From positions 1 through 21,735 of the forward strand of contig CAUJFM010000255.1 of NCBI GenBank assembly GCA_963169595.1: a stretch of DNA of 21,735 nucleotides, written 5' to 3'. The notes beneath the pieces were generated by a model. The model did not search any database. It was given only the letters and a program-made list of their open reading frames with translations, and had not been told where the DNA came from. The DNA comes from Bacteroidota bacterium. GTDB lineage: Bacteria; Bacteroidota; Bacteroidia; Flavobacteriales_F; PHOS-HE28. Positions 15,375 through 21,735 of this stretch are shown in pieces; the first letter of the stretch is position 1, and each line of letters starts with the position of its first letter. The translations under genes were made by a program, and so were the position numbers.

Positions 15375-16343
15375 TTACAGGGGCACCACCTCGAACTGGG
15401 GACAACCCACCTGCCCCTGCGCGCTGTAGAAGTCCAGGAAGCGCAGTTTGTGGAAGTAGCCGTCGCCGTCCTGCACGATGTAGACGATGCGGTCGTCCAC
15501 CGTGTAGGAACTGGTCTCGAAGGAGTAGTACTTCCAGTCGTAGCCAATGGCATCCACCTTGGTGCTGAAGGGATGCAACAGGGTATCGTTCAAGGTCACT
15601 GCGGCAAGGTCGGCATCGGGCACACGGGCCACACGTGTGCGCTGCTGTTGCAACAGCACACCGGTGACGATGTAGGGCATGAAGGGGTCGTAGAACTGGT
15701 GGGTGTACTGGGTCACCACGATATCCCAGCTGTTCGCAGGCGGGAAGACCGGCACCACACCGGTGGTGAAATGGAAGGCCGTTGGCCCACCCGCAGCATC
15801 CTTCGGGACCACACGCTGCTGCAGACCGCTCCCATCCAACGCCGCGAACTGCACGGTGTACGCACCGGCATCGACCCCCAGCACCTTCAGCTTGCGGTAG
15901 CCCAATTGCTGGCCCAGCTCGTTGTAGCCCAGGTCGATGAGGTGGACGTGGCCGGTATTGCGCCAATCACCGATGGCCGTGCTATCCGGATGACCACTGG
16001 GTGCATCGATGTGGCGCGCAAGGAACATACCCGCCGTGTCGTGGGGGGCGGTGATGTCCACATCGCCCAGGTCCATTGCGGTCATCAACAGCGAGCCATT
16101 GAGCCGCACCCGCCAACCTTGGGCCCCGCCTTCAAAGGACAGGTGCCACGCCGTCTTGGGATTGGATGAAACGACCGTCCCGGTGCCCACATCGATCCAC
16201 AGCTGTTCCAGATAGCCCGGTCCCATGCACACCTGCATCATGCGGCCATCCCCACGCGGGCGGGCGGGCACAGGGAGCTCCTCCTTCATGCAGGAGGTGA
16301 GCAGGAACAAGGTCAGGATCGGCAGGATGGCGCGTGGGCCCAT
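15375..16343 (-). CDS. HmuY-like heme-binding lipoprotein
   Basis: A 322-residue predicted lipoprotein: signal peptide MGPRAILPILTLFLLTSC with lipobox LTSC, so Cys18 would be lipidated and the protein anchored to the outer membrane. It lacks obvious enzyme motifs. The C-terminal block IGYDWK (residues 266-271), then DDRIVYIVQDGDGYFHKLRFLDFY, and the WDIVVTQYTHQFY segment before it, match the HmuY family pattern and closely parallel the T9SS protein at 18818-20050. HmuY proteins capture heme and pass it to the HmuR receptor. The gene begins 3 bases after the stop of a HmuR-like receptor gene, which strongly supports that partnership. Binding residues cannot be assigned because HmuY homologues differ in their heme ligands. 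Confidence 0.78.
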   Translation of the reverse strand: MGPRAILPILTLFLLTSCMKEELPVPARPRGDGRMMQVCMGPGYLEQLWIDVGTGTVVSSNPKTAWHLSFEGGAQGWRVRLNGSLLMTAMDLGDVDITAPHDTAGMFLARHIDAPSGHPDSTAIGDWRNTGHVHLIDLGYNELGQQLGYRKLKVLGVDAGAYTVQFAALDGSGLQQRVVPKDAAGGPTAFHFTTGVVPVFPPANSWDIVVTQYTHQFYDPFMPYIVTGVLLQQQRTRVARVPDADLAAVTLNDTLLHPFSTKVDAIGYDWKYYSFETSSYTVDDRIVYIVQDGDGYFHKLRFLDFYSAQGQVGCPQFEVVPL

Positions 16344-16346
16344 GGT

Positions 16347-18599
16347 TCACTTGGCTTTCAGATCGACCTCCACTCGCATGAAATAGATGCGGCCGGTGGC
16401 CATGGGAACGCTCACGCCCCCACCACTGTGTGCGCCACCGGACATGTTGGCCTGCACGTTCCGCACATCGAAGAGGTTCTTGCATCCCCCGCCGATCGTG
16501 GTGCGACCGCCCCAGAGACGCTTGCTGACCGTGAGGTCGGCCATGTTGTAGGCCTCGATGAACGAACGCTCGACCGCCGCATCGTCGGTCAGCATGTACT
16601 GCGCCAACCGGCCTTGGTACTTCCAGAAGACCGAAGCGGTCCACCCCTTCTCCATCCACTGCCTGGTGAGGGAACCGCGCACCTCCGGGAAGAAGAGCCA
16701 CGGCTCATCCCGTTCCACGGCCAGCTCGTCCAGCCGGCCGGTGACACCACCACCCAAGGAAATGATCCAATGTCCATTGTCCCAGCTGGTGCCGACGGTG
16801 CCGCCCATGGTGTGCAGCCGGCCAACGTTCACATAGGTATAGCGCGTGGCACTTACCTGGGCCAGGGTGATGAGGTCCTCGATCGCATTGTAGAACAGGG
16901 ACACCTCGCTGCGGTAAACGCCTTTGTCCTTCGCATGGCGATAGGCCAACGAGGTGCTGACGTTGTGCGAGCGTTCGGCGCTCAGGTCCGGATTGCCCAC
17001 GATGTCATGGTTGACATCCACGAAGAAGAGATAGAGCTCCTTGAGCGCGGGAGCACGGAAGCCCTGGGCATAGGACCCGCGCAGGGTGAAGGCATCCGAA
17101 AGCTGCCAGCGCACATTCAGTGAGGGGATCACCGGTGCGCCGTAACGGGTGTTGTAGGCCGCTCGCAGACCGGGCCGGATGGTGAGGGTGCGGTTCGCGA
17201 AGTACTCGAGGCTGCCATACAGCGCATGGTCACCAATGCGCTCCTCGCCGTCGGAGATGCGTTCCCCCGAGCCCGTTTCCAGGTTGGCGTCCACACCCAG
17301 CTCATAGCGGATGCGGGCACTGTCAGGAGAGGAAGCGAAGGTGCCGCGGAAGTTGGTGAGCGTGAACCGGGAGGTGTCCTGCGCGCCTTTGGCGTCGATG
17401 AGGATGGCCTCCAGGTCGGTGAGGTCGCGGAACCAGGTGTTGCGGGTGCGTGTGTAGCGGTTGTGGGCCAGCAGCAGGTTCATGCTACGCCCTTTGGTGA
17501 AGCGACGCTCGGCGAACACGGCATTGTCCAGGCGAAGTGTGAGATACTCCTCATCGAACGCGGTCTCGTAGTAGGGCGCACGGGGCATGCCGCGGTTCAC
17601 GATGAGGTCGTGCATCACCTCCCCCTTGTAACGCAGGCTCCACACGCCGGGCTTGAAGCCATAACCGATCCGACCGAAGTACTGCTCACGGGGCTTCCAC
17701 TGCTGATGGCGGGTGGTGTCCGCCGGCTCGGCCGCATAGCTCGGAAGCCCGCCACTTTCGTTGGGGTCCCAGCCATCGAAGAAATTCCGGCCGATCATCA
17801 CCGCGAGGTCGCTGCGCTTCCATCCGCGGGCACCGGTGATGGTGGTGTTGAGCCGGCCGATCTGTTCGGCATAGACCGAGGCCCCCAGGGCCAGCGGGGA
17901 ATCCATGCCCTTGCGGGTGATCAGGTTGATGGTGCCGGCCAGGGCATTGGTCCCGTAGTTCACGCTGAGCGGTCCTTCCACGACCTCGGCCCGCTCGATC
18001 CCCGTGAGGTCCAACTGCGACAGGTCGATGTTGCCATCCATGCGTCCGATGACCGGAACACCGTCCACCAGGATCTTCACGTTCTGGCCACCCAGACCCT
18101 GCATGCTGAGGGAGGATCCGAGCATGTTGTCCTGCGACAGGCGCACGTTGAGCTCATTGCGCAGGGCATCGGCCAGGTTGTTCGCCGCCAAACGCCTGAA
18201 CTGTGCCGCATCAAGCACACGCACCCGGTGAACGGCCTTCTCCGGTGAGCCCGGCGCATACTGGCCGGTGACCACCATCTCCTGAAGACCAACGGTGAGC
18301 CGATCGAGGCGATAACTGCGCGGGGCGTTGTTACGGAGCGTATCCATCACCGGAGCGAAGCCCACGAAGGAGATGCGCACCACCACCCCACCGGCCAGCT
18401 GCTCCGCGGTGACCGGGAGCTCCGCGCGGCCTTCCGGCGAGCTGATCACCAGTTCGCCTCTTCCTCCGTCCAGCGGCTGCCAGGCCACGTGCGCATAAGG
18501 CACCGGAGCACCATCGGCATCCACCACCACCAGCTGCACCTGGGCATGCGTAGCAGCGGCCAGGGCATAGGCGAGGAACAGGAAGATGTGCTTCAACAT
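16347..18599 (-). CDS. TonB-dependent heme receptor, HmuR-like
   Basis: A 750-residue outer-membrane receptor. The signal peptide is MLKHIFLFLAYALAAATHAQ; the ATG at 18599 is preferred to a GTG three codons upstream (18608). Residues ~20-100 form a CarboxypepD_reg-like domain. The plug follows, with NNLADALRNELNV, MQGLGGQNVKILVDGVPV and IERAEVVEGPLSVNYGTNALAGTINLITRK. In the barrel, FRAP (residues 514-517) and NPDL (536-539) form the FRAP/NPDL pair characteristic of heme and hemoglobin receptors. The C-terminus has GGCKNLFDVRNVQ, the TonB-receptor NLFD motif. The downstream HmuY-like lipoprotein gene is 3 bases away, so the two form an operon. The order receptor-then-HmuY is the reverse of the P. 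gingivalis hmuYR order. No iron-responsive operator was recognised. Confidence 0.87.
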   Translation of the reverse strand: MLKHIFLFLAYALAAATHAQVQLVVVDADGAPVPYAHVAWQPLDGGRGELVISSPEGRAELPVTAEQLAGGVVVRISFVGFAPVMDTLRNNAPRSYRLDRLTVGLQEMVVTGQYAPGSPEKAVHRVRVLDAAQFRRLAANNLADALRNELNVRLSQDNMLGSSLSMQGLGGQNVKILVDGVPVIGRMDGNIDLSQLDLTGIERAEVVEGPLSVNYGTNALAGTINLITRKGMDSPLALGASVYAEQIGRLNTTITGARGWKRSDLAVMIGRNFFDGWDPNESGGLPSYAAEPADTTRHQQWKPREQYFGRIGYGFKPGVWSLRYKGEVMHDLIVNRGMPRAPYYETAFDEEYLTLRLDNAVFAERRFTKGRSMNLLLAHNRYTRTRNTWFRDLTDLEAILIDAKGAQDTSRFTLTNFRGTFASSPDSARIRYELGVDANLETGSGERISDGEERIGDHALYGSLEYFANRTLTIRPGLRAAYNTRYGAPVIPSLNVRWQLSDAFTLRGSYAQGFRAPALKELYLFFVDVNHDIVGNPDLSAERSHNVSTSLAYRHAKDKGVYRSEVSLFYNAIEDLITLAQVSATRYTYVNVGRLHTMGGTVGTSWDNGHWIISLGGGVTGRLDELAVERDEPWLFFPEVRGSLTRQWMEKGWTASVFWKYQGRLAQYMLTDDAAVERSFIEAYNMADLTVSKRLWGGRTTIGGGCKNLFDVRNVQANMSGGAHSGGGVSVPMATGRIYFMRVEVDLKAK

Positions 18600-18773
18600 C
18601 CGATGCACCGCGGCCCGGATACACCTGGGCTACTCAACGGGAACGCAAAGGACCGAAGCGCTGTTCGCCAGAGTGTCACGCCTCCGTCAAGCACCAGTGA
18701 CCAGGCGGCCTGGGGCACACAATTGGCGCTCCACCTGAAGAGCGCGGTCCACTGGCCCTGCACAGGAACGCGA

Positions 18774-18799
18774 AAGCCCCGGCCTGTTCGCCGGGGCTT
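18774..18799 (-). terminator. Terminator downstream of the T9SS HmuY-like gene
   Basis: A perfect 10-bp stem, AAGCCCCGGC (18774-18783) with GCCGGGGCTT (18790-18799), around a 6-base loop; TCGCGTTCC follows on the minus strand. It lies 18 bases after the stop at 18818 and separates this gene from the receptor operon. The remaining ~170 bases before the receptor start hold no clear promoter box; only GTCCTTTG (minus 18646-18653) partly resembles one. Confidence 0.75.
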
Positions 18800-18817
18800 C
18801 CATGACCGTCGCAGGGA

Positions 18818-20050
18818 TCACTCCACCAAGAAACGGGTGGTACCGTTCACGCCGGCACCGGTGATCCGGGCCACATAGAGACCTGCAGGAAGCGCTTCCA
18901 CATCCACCGTGTGACGGGTCAGGGAACCCGTGCCGGAGAAGCCATCCTGCATCACCAGGCGGCCATTGAGGTCGGTGACGGTGAGTACCAGGCCCGTGGC
19001 GGGCGCATTGAACACGAACTGCACCGGGCCGCTCGCAACGGGGTTGGGGAATACCGTGAGGTCCGTGGTGGTGGTCTCCTTCATGCCCACACCGCTCACC
19101 AATTCCTGGGTGAAGACCATGTTGCCGTTGCTGCTGCCGCCGTACTCGATGAAGATGAGCTTCCAGATATTACCCTGCTGGTCCTGCACGAAGTAGGTGC
19201 GGTCCTCGGCGTACTCGTACTGGAAGGTGCTCATGTTGAAGGTCTTCCAGTCGCTGCCGATGATGTTGATGTCGCTGGAGAACTCAGCGCCCCACCATTC
19301 AGCGGCTTCCGGAGCAACGCCATCCACCTGAAGGGCCGTGACGTTCTTGTTCTGCAGCACACCGGCCACGGGATAGGCCGTGGGCACGAAGCCGATGTAC
19401 TTGGTGAACACGAGATCCCAGTTGGTGGTGGGCGGCTCGGGATCGAGCGTGGTGCCGGTGGCGAAGCTGAAGTAACCGAAGTTCTTACCCGTGAAGGCCT
19501 GCTTGGACAAGGTGGCGGTCACCTCTTCCGACCCATCGAGGTTCGCGTAGGTGAAGGAGTAGGTGCCGCTGAGGAGCGAGTTGATGCGCAGCTTCTTGTA
19601 GGCACCATCACCAAGGCCCACCACATAGATCCGGGTACCCACGATGGTGTGCGTGATGACGTTGTAGGTGCCCCAGCCCACGTTGAACCCATCGGGCTGA
19701 TCAAGGTCGTTGCCGCTGGTGAGCGCTCCCGCCGACCAGTCCGTGTCGGAGTTGTGGATGACGGTCCAGTTGGACTCATCCACAGTGTTCACATCGGCCC
19801 AGGCCCCGATCGCTGCGGGGGTCTCCCATACGCTCAGGCCCTTGGCCGTGTTGACGAGGATGGAGGAGGTGAAACCAACGATCTCAAAGGCGAGGTCCCA
19901 ATCGGCCAGGGGGGCCGAGGCGACCACCCCGTTCTGGAAACTGTACCAGGACTGGGTGGAGTTGGCCGCACCGGTGCTGACGGTCACCGTGGTCTGTGCC
20001 GTCAGGGCCAATGAAGCAAGAAGAGACGCGGAAAGGGTATGGAGACGCAT
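18818..20050 (-). CDS. HmuY-like protein with T9SS type A sorting domain
   Basis: A 410-residue secreted protein. The start at 20050 is set by the signal peptide MRLHTLSASLLASLALTAQ; the frame is open further upstream but gives no signal sequence. Residues ~20-320 resemble HmuY: WDLVFTKYIGF, then IGSDWK (264-269) and DRTYFVQDQQGNIWKLIFIEYGG, matching the neighbouring lipoprotein nearly position for position. Residues ~330-410 are a type IX secretion C-terminal domain: LTVFPNPVASG (FPNP at 334-337), LTVTDLNGRLV, and VDVEALPAGLYVARI. It should therefore be secreted through the outer membrane and attached to or released from the surface, unlike the lipoprotein. It is a separate transcript from the receptor operon. 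A heme role is inferred from similarity and proximity. Confidence 0.8.
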   Translation of the reverse strand: MRLHTLSASLLASLALTAQTTVTVSTGAANSTQSWYSFQNGVVASAPLADWDLAFEIVGFTSSILVNTAKGLSVWETPAAIGAWADVNTVDESNWTVIHNSDTDWSAGALTSGNDLDQPDGFNVGWGTYNVITHTIVGTRIYVVGLGDGAYKKLRINSLLSGTYSFTYANLDGSEEVTATLSKQAFTGKNFGYFSFATGTTLDPEPPTTNWDLVFTKYIGFVPTAYPVAGVLQNKNVTALQVDGVAPEAAEWWGAEFSSDINIIGSDWKTFNMSTFQYEYAEDRTYFVQDQQGNIWKLIFIEYGGSSNGNMVFTQELVSGVGMKETTTTDLTVFPNPVASGPVQFVFNAPATGLVLTVTDLNGRLVMQDGFSGTGSLTRHTVDVEALPAGLYVARITGAGVNGTTRFLVE

Positions 20051-20078
20051 GCGCGTTGTGGGTGTTTGAATTCGCCTG

Positions 20079-20086
20079 CAAAGCAA
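20079..20086 (-). promoter_or_regulatory. Weak -7-like box before the T9SS HmuY-like gene
   Basis: On the minus strand TTGCTTTG matches TAnnTTTG at all fixed positions but the second and lies 28 bases before the ATG. There is no -33 element. Confidence 0.2.
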
Positions 20087-20142
20087 CCCATGGGATGAGG
20101 GCCCATGCGTCACGGGTTTGTCGAACGTGCCCCCTGAGATCA

Positions 20143-20188
20143 GCGAGGCCCGGGTCGTTCCGACGGATCGGAACTTCCCAGGCCTCGC
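20143..20188 (-). terminator. Long imperfect stem-loop after the repeat-protein gene
   Basis: GCGAGGCC (20143-20150) pairs with GGCCTCGC (20181-20188), GGG with CCC inside it, and GTTCCGA with TCGGAAC around the loop CGGA. That gives 18 base pairs interrupted only by one 1x1 and one 2x2 mismatch. It lies 19 bases after the minus-strand stop at 20208. There is no T run after it, so it may stabilise the 3' end or act as a factor-dependent terminator. Confidence 0.55.
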
Positions 20189-20207
20189 CTTCACCGGACC
20201 TCCACTA

Positions 20208-21735
20208 TCAGTCCACCTTCGTGAACCGATGCGTTGTCACATGGTCACCGCTGACCATGCGGATGATGTAATGACCGGCCGGAAGGGCCTTCACATCGAG
20301 TACCATGCGCTCCATGCCCTTGCCCACAGCGACCGGGGCCGTGCGCTGGTTGCCTTGCATGTCGTAGACCGCCATCTCCGTGCGGGCCGCGCGCTCATTC
20401 ACCAGCTCCACGTTCAGCTGCTCGATGGCGGGCACCGGCCATGCGTTCAGCACGGTCAGCTCACCGCCGTTGTCGCCGCATGCGGTCACGTTGAACTGGG
20501 CACCGGCCACGTCCAGGCTGGCACAGATGGTACCACCACCCTGGATGAGCAGACCGTTCACATCAAAACCGGTCGTCACGCCGACCTCCACGATGCCCAG
20601 GTCCAGCGTCGCGGGGTCGTACACCAGCGTGTGGATGGTATAGAGACCGGCCTCGGTGACCTCAAAGCTCGGCGATGCACCTGCGTTCACGATCAGGAGA
20701 CCTTCGCCCTGCGTCAGCACGTACACAGTGCTGAAACCAGCAGGCACATTGGCGTCGCCGTTCGGCGTGGCGCTGATGGTGATGCCACCTTTGCCGAGGC
20801 ATCCGAACTTGTTCACGCCCAGCGTGCCGGCATCGGCCTCACAGAAGCTGCCGCACTCGAGCACGGCAACGGGTGCACCGGCCACATCCAGGCTGGCGCA
20901 GATGGTGCCACCACCCTGGATCAGCAGGCTGTTCACATCGAAGCCCGTGGTCACGCCGGGCTCAACGATGCCCAGGTCCAGCGTAGCGGGGTCGTACACC
21001 AATGTGTGGATGGTGTAGTTGCCGGCCTCCGTCACCGTGAAGCTCGGCTCGGCACCGGCACCCACGATCACGAGACCTTCACCCTGGGTGAGGACGTACA
21101 CCGTGCTGTAACCGGCAGGCACGAAGGCATCCCCGTTCGGCGTGGCGGTGATGGTGGTGCCCACGGACTCAAGGCACACCTTGTTCAAGCCGCTGAGCGT
21201 GCCCGCATCGGCCACACAGGGCTCTTCGCAGGCTTCCACGGTGAAGGCCGCACCGGCCACATCGAGGCTGGCGCAGATGGAACCACCGCCCTGGATGAGC
21301 AGGCTGTTCACATCGAAGCCCGTGGTCACACCGACCTCCACGATGCTGAGGTCCAGCGTGGCGGGGTCGTACACCAGCGTGTGGATGGTGTAGTTGCCGG
21401 CCTCGGTCACATCAAAGCTCGGTGAAGCACCAGCGTTCACGATAACCAGGCCCGGGCCTTGGGTGAGCACATAGACCGTGCTGTAACCGGCAGGCACCAC
21501 GGCGTCGCCGTTCGGGGTGGCACTGATGGTGAGCGGTCCATCGCCCAAGCAGACGTGCTTGTTCACACCCAGCGTACCGGCGGAGGCCGTGCAGGGCACT
21601 TCACAGGTCACCACGTTCACAGGAGCACCGGCCACGTCCAGGCTGGCGCAGATGGTGCCACCACCCTGGATGAGCAGGCCGTTCACATCAAAGCCCGTGG
21701 TCACACCAGGCTCCACAATGCTCAGATCGAGCGTG
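20208..21735 (-). CDS. Repeat-containing surface protein with T9SS sorting domain (5' end outside window)
   Basis: The frame is open to the right edge of the window, so the N-terminus is missing; at least 508 codons are visible. The body is a tandem array of 125-residue units. Each contains TPNGDAxVPAGYSTVYVLTQG, a xxSFxVTEAGNYTIHTLVYDPATLDL stretch, VTTGFDVNxLLIQGGG, ICASLDVAGA and a conserved Cys cluster (C-x3-C then NK-x2-CL in two of the units, with small variations). The end is a T9SS type A domain: LTVLNAWPVPAIEQLNVELV, MAVYDMQGNQ, and VLDVKALPAGHYIIRMVSGD. The beta-rich pattern suggests Ig-like surface modules of an adhesin or coat protein; the function is not known. The gene is followed by a long hairpin and lies upstream of the HmuY-like gene on the same strand. 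Confidence 0.85.
   Translation of the reverse strand, partial: TLDLSIVEPGVTTGFDVNGLLIQGGGTICASLDVAGAPVNVVTCEVPCTASAGTLGVNKHVCLGDGPLTISATPNGDAVVPAGYSTVYVLTQGPGLVIVNAGASPSFDVTEAGNYTIHTLVYDPATLDLSIVEVGVTTGFDVNSLLIQGGGSICASLDVAGAAFTVEACEEPCVADAGTLSGLNKVCLESVGTTITATPNGDAFVPAGYSTVYVLTQGEGLVIVGAGAEPSFTVTEAGNYTIHTLVYDPATLDLGIVEPGVTTGFDVNSLLIQGGGTICASLDVAGAPVAVLECGSFCEADAGTLGVNKFGCLGKGGITISATPNGDANVPAGFSTVYVLTQGEGLLIVNAGASPSFEVTEAGLYTIHTLVYDPATLDLGIVEVGVTTGFDVNGLLIQGGGTICASLDVAGAQFNVTACGDNGGELTVLNAWPVPAIEQLNVELVNERAARTEMAVYDMQGNQRTAPVAVGKGMERMVLDVKALPAGHYIIRMVSGDHVTTHRFTKVD
20478..21735 (-). repeat. Tandem coding repeats with an exact 375-bp period
   Basis: The anchor CTGGAT(G/C)AGCAG recurs at 20541, 20916, 21291 and 21666, each 375 bases from the last. 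Long stretches around each anchor are nearly identical at the DNA level (for example GCAGATGGTGCCACCACCC in two copies). Three full periods and part of a fourth are visible, and the array runs off the right edge. The last unit before the sorting domain has a changed end (TACGDN) that lacks the C-x3-C. Confidence 0.92.

Noticed and set aside
20478..21735. CRISPR array or direct-repeat mobile element
   Set aside because: The repeats are 375 bp, contiguous and in frame within a protein-coding gene, with no spacers.

Overview
The window looks like chromosomal DNA from a GC-rich member of the Bacteroidota, probably a Flavobacteriales-like lineage (the lineage is an inference). Supporting signs are type IX secretion (T9SS) C-terminal sorting domains, outer-membrane receptors with an N-terminal CarboxypepD_reg-like domain, a HmuR/HmuY-type heme locus, a short RRM protein with an RGG tail, A-rich sequence instead of strong Shine-Dalgarno sites in front of many genes, and -7-like boxes of the form TAnnTTC(A/G). 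Coding regions strongly prefer G or C at third positions throughout, and no block stands out as foreign. There are no rRNA or tRNA genes, insertion sequences or CRISPR arrays.

Left part (1-3540, + strand): the end of a Pro/Ala-rich protein with a TPR-like C-terminus, then secG, a terminator, a leader rich in inverted repeats, groES, two inverted REP-like palindromes, groEL and a strong terminator. This is core secretion and chaperone machinery.

Middle (3546-8252, + strand): a tightly coupled three-gene operon for a MukBEF/MksBEF/Wadjet-type condensin. It encodes a kleisin-like protein (JetA/MksF-like), a MukE-like partner (JetB/MksE-like) and a compact SMC ATPase (JetC/MksB-like). The first two genes overlap by ATGA, the third follows after 4 bases, and a terminator closes the unit. 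No JetD/MksG nuclease lies beside it, which makes it the most interesting system in the window.

8309-12755: a secreted DUF4140/DUF4139 (MuiA-like) protein (+), a small TPR protein (-), a fatty-acid desaturase (-) with a long 3' untranslated region, and a divergent RRM/RGG RNA-binding protein (+) with the best promoter match in the window.

12848-21735: outer-membrane and surface functions. A large OMP_b-brl_3-type receptor (+) converges on a heme-acquisition pair (-), a HmuR-like TonB receptor followed by a HmuY-like lipoprotein. Next to them, as a separate unit, is a second HmuY-like protein that carries a T9SS sorting domain, so one fold appears to be exported by two routes. The right edge holds the 3' part of a T9SS-sorted surface protein built from tandem repeats of exactly 375 bp (125 residues).
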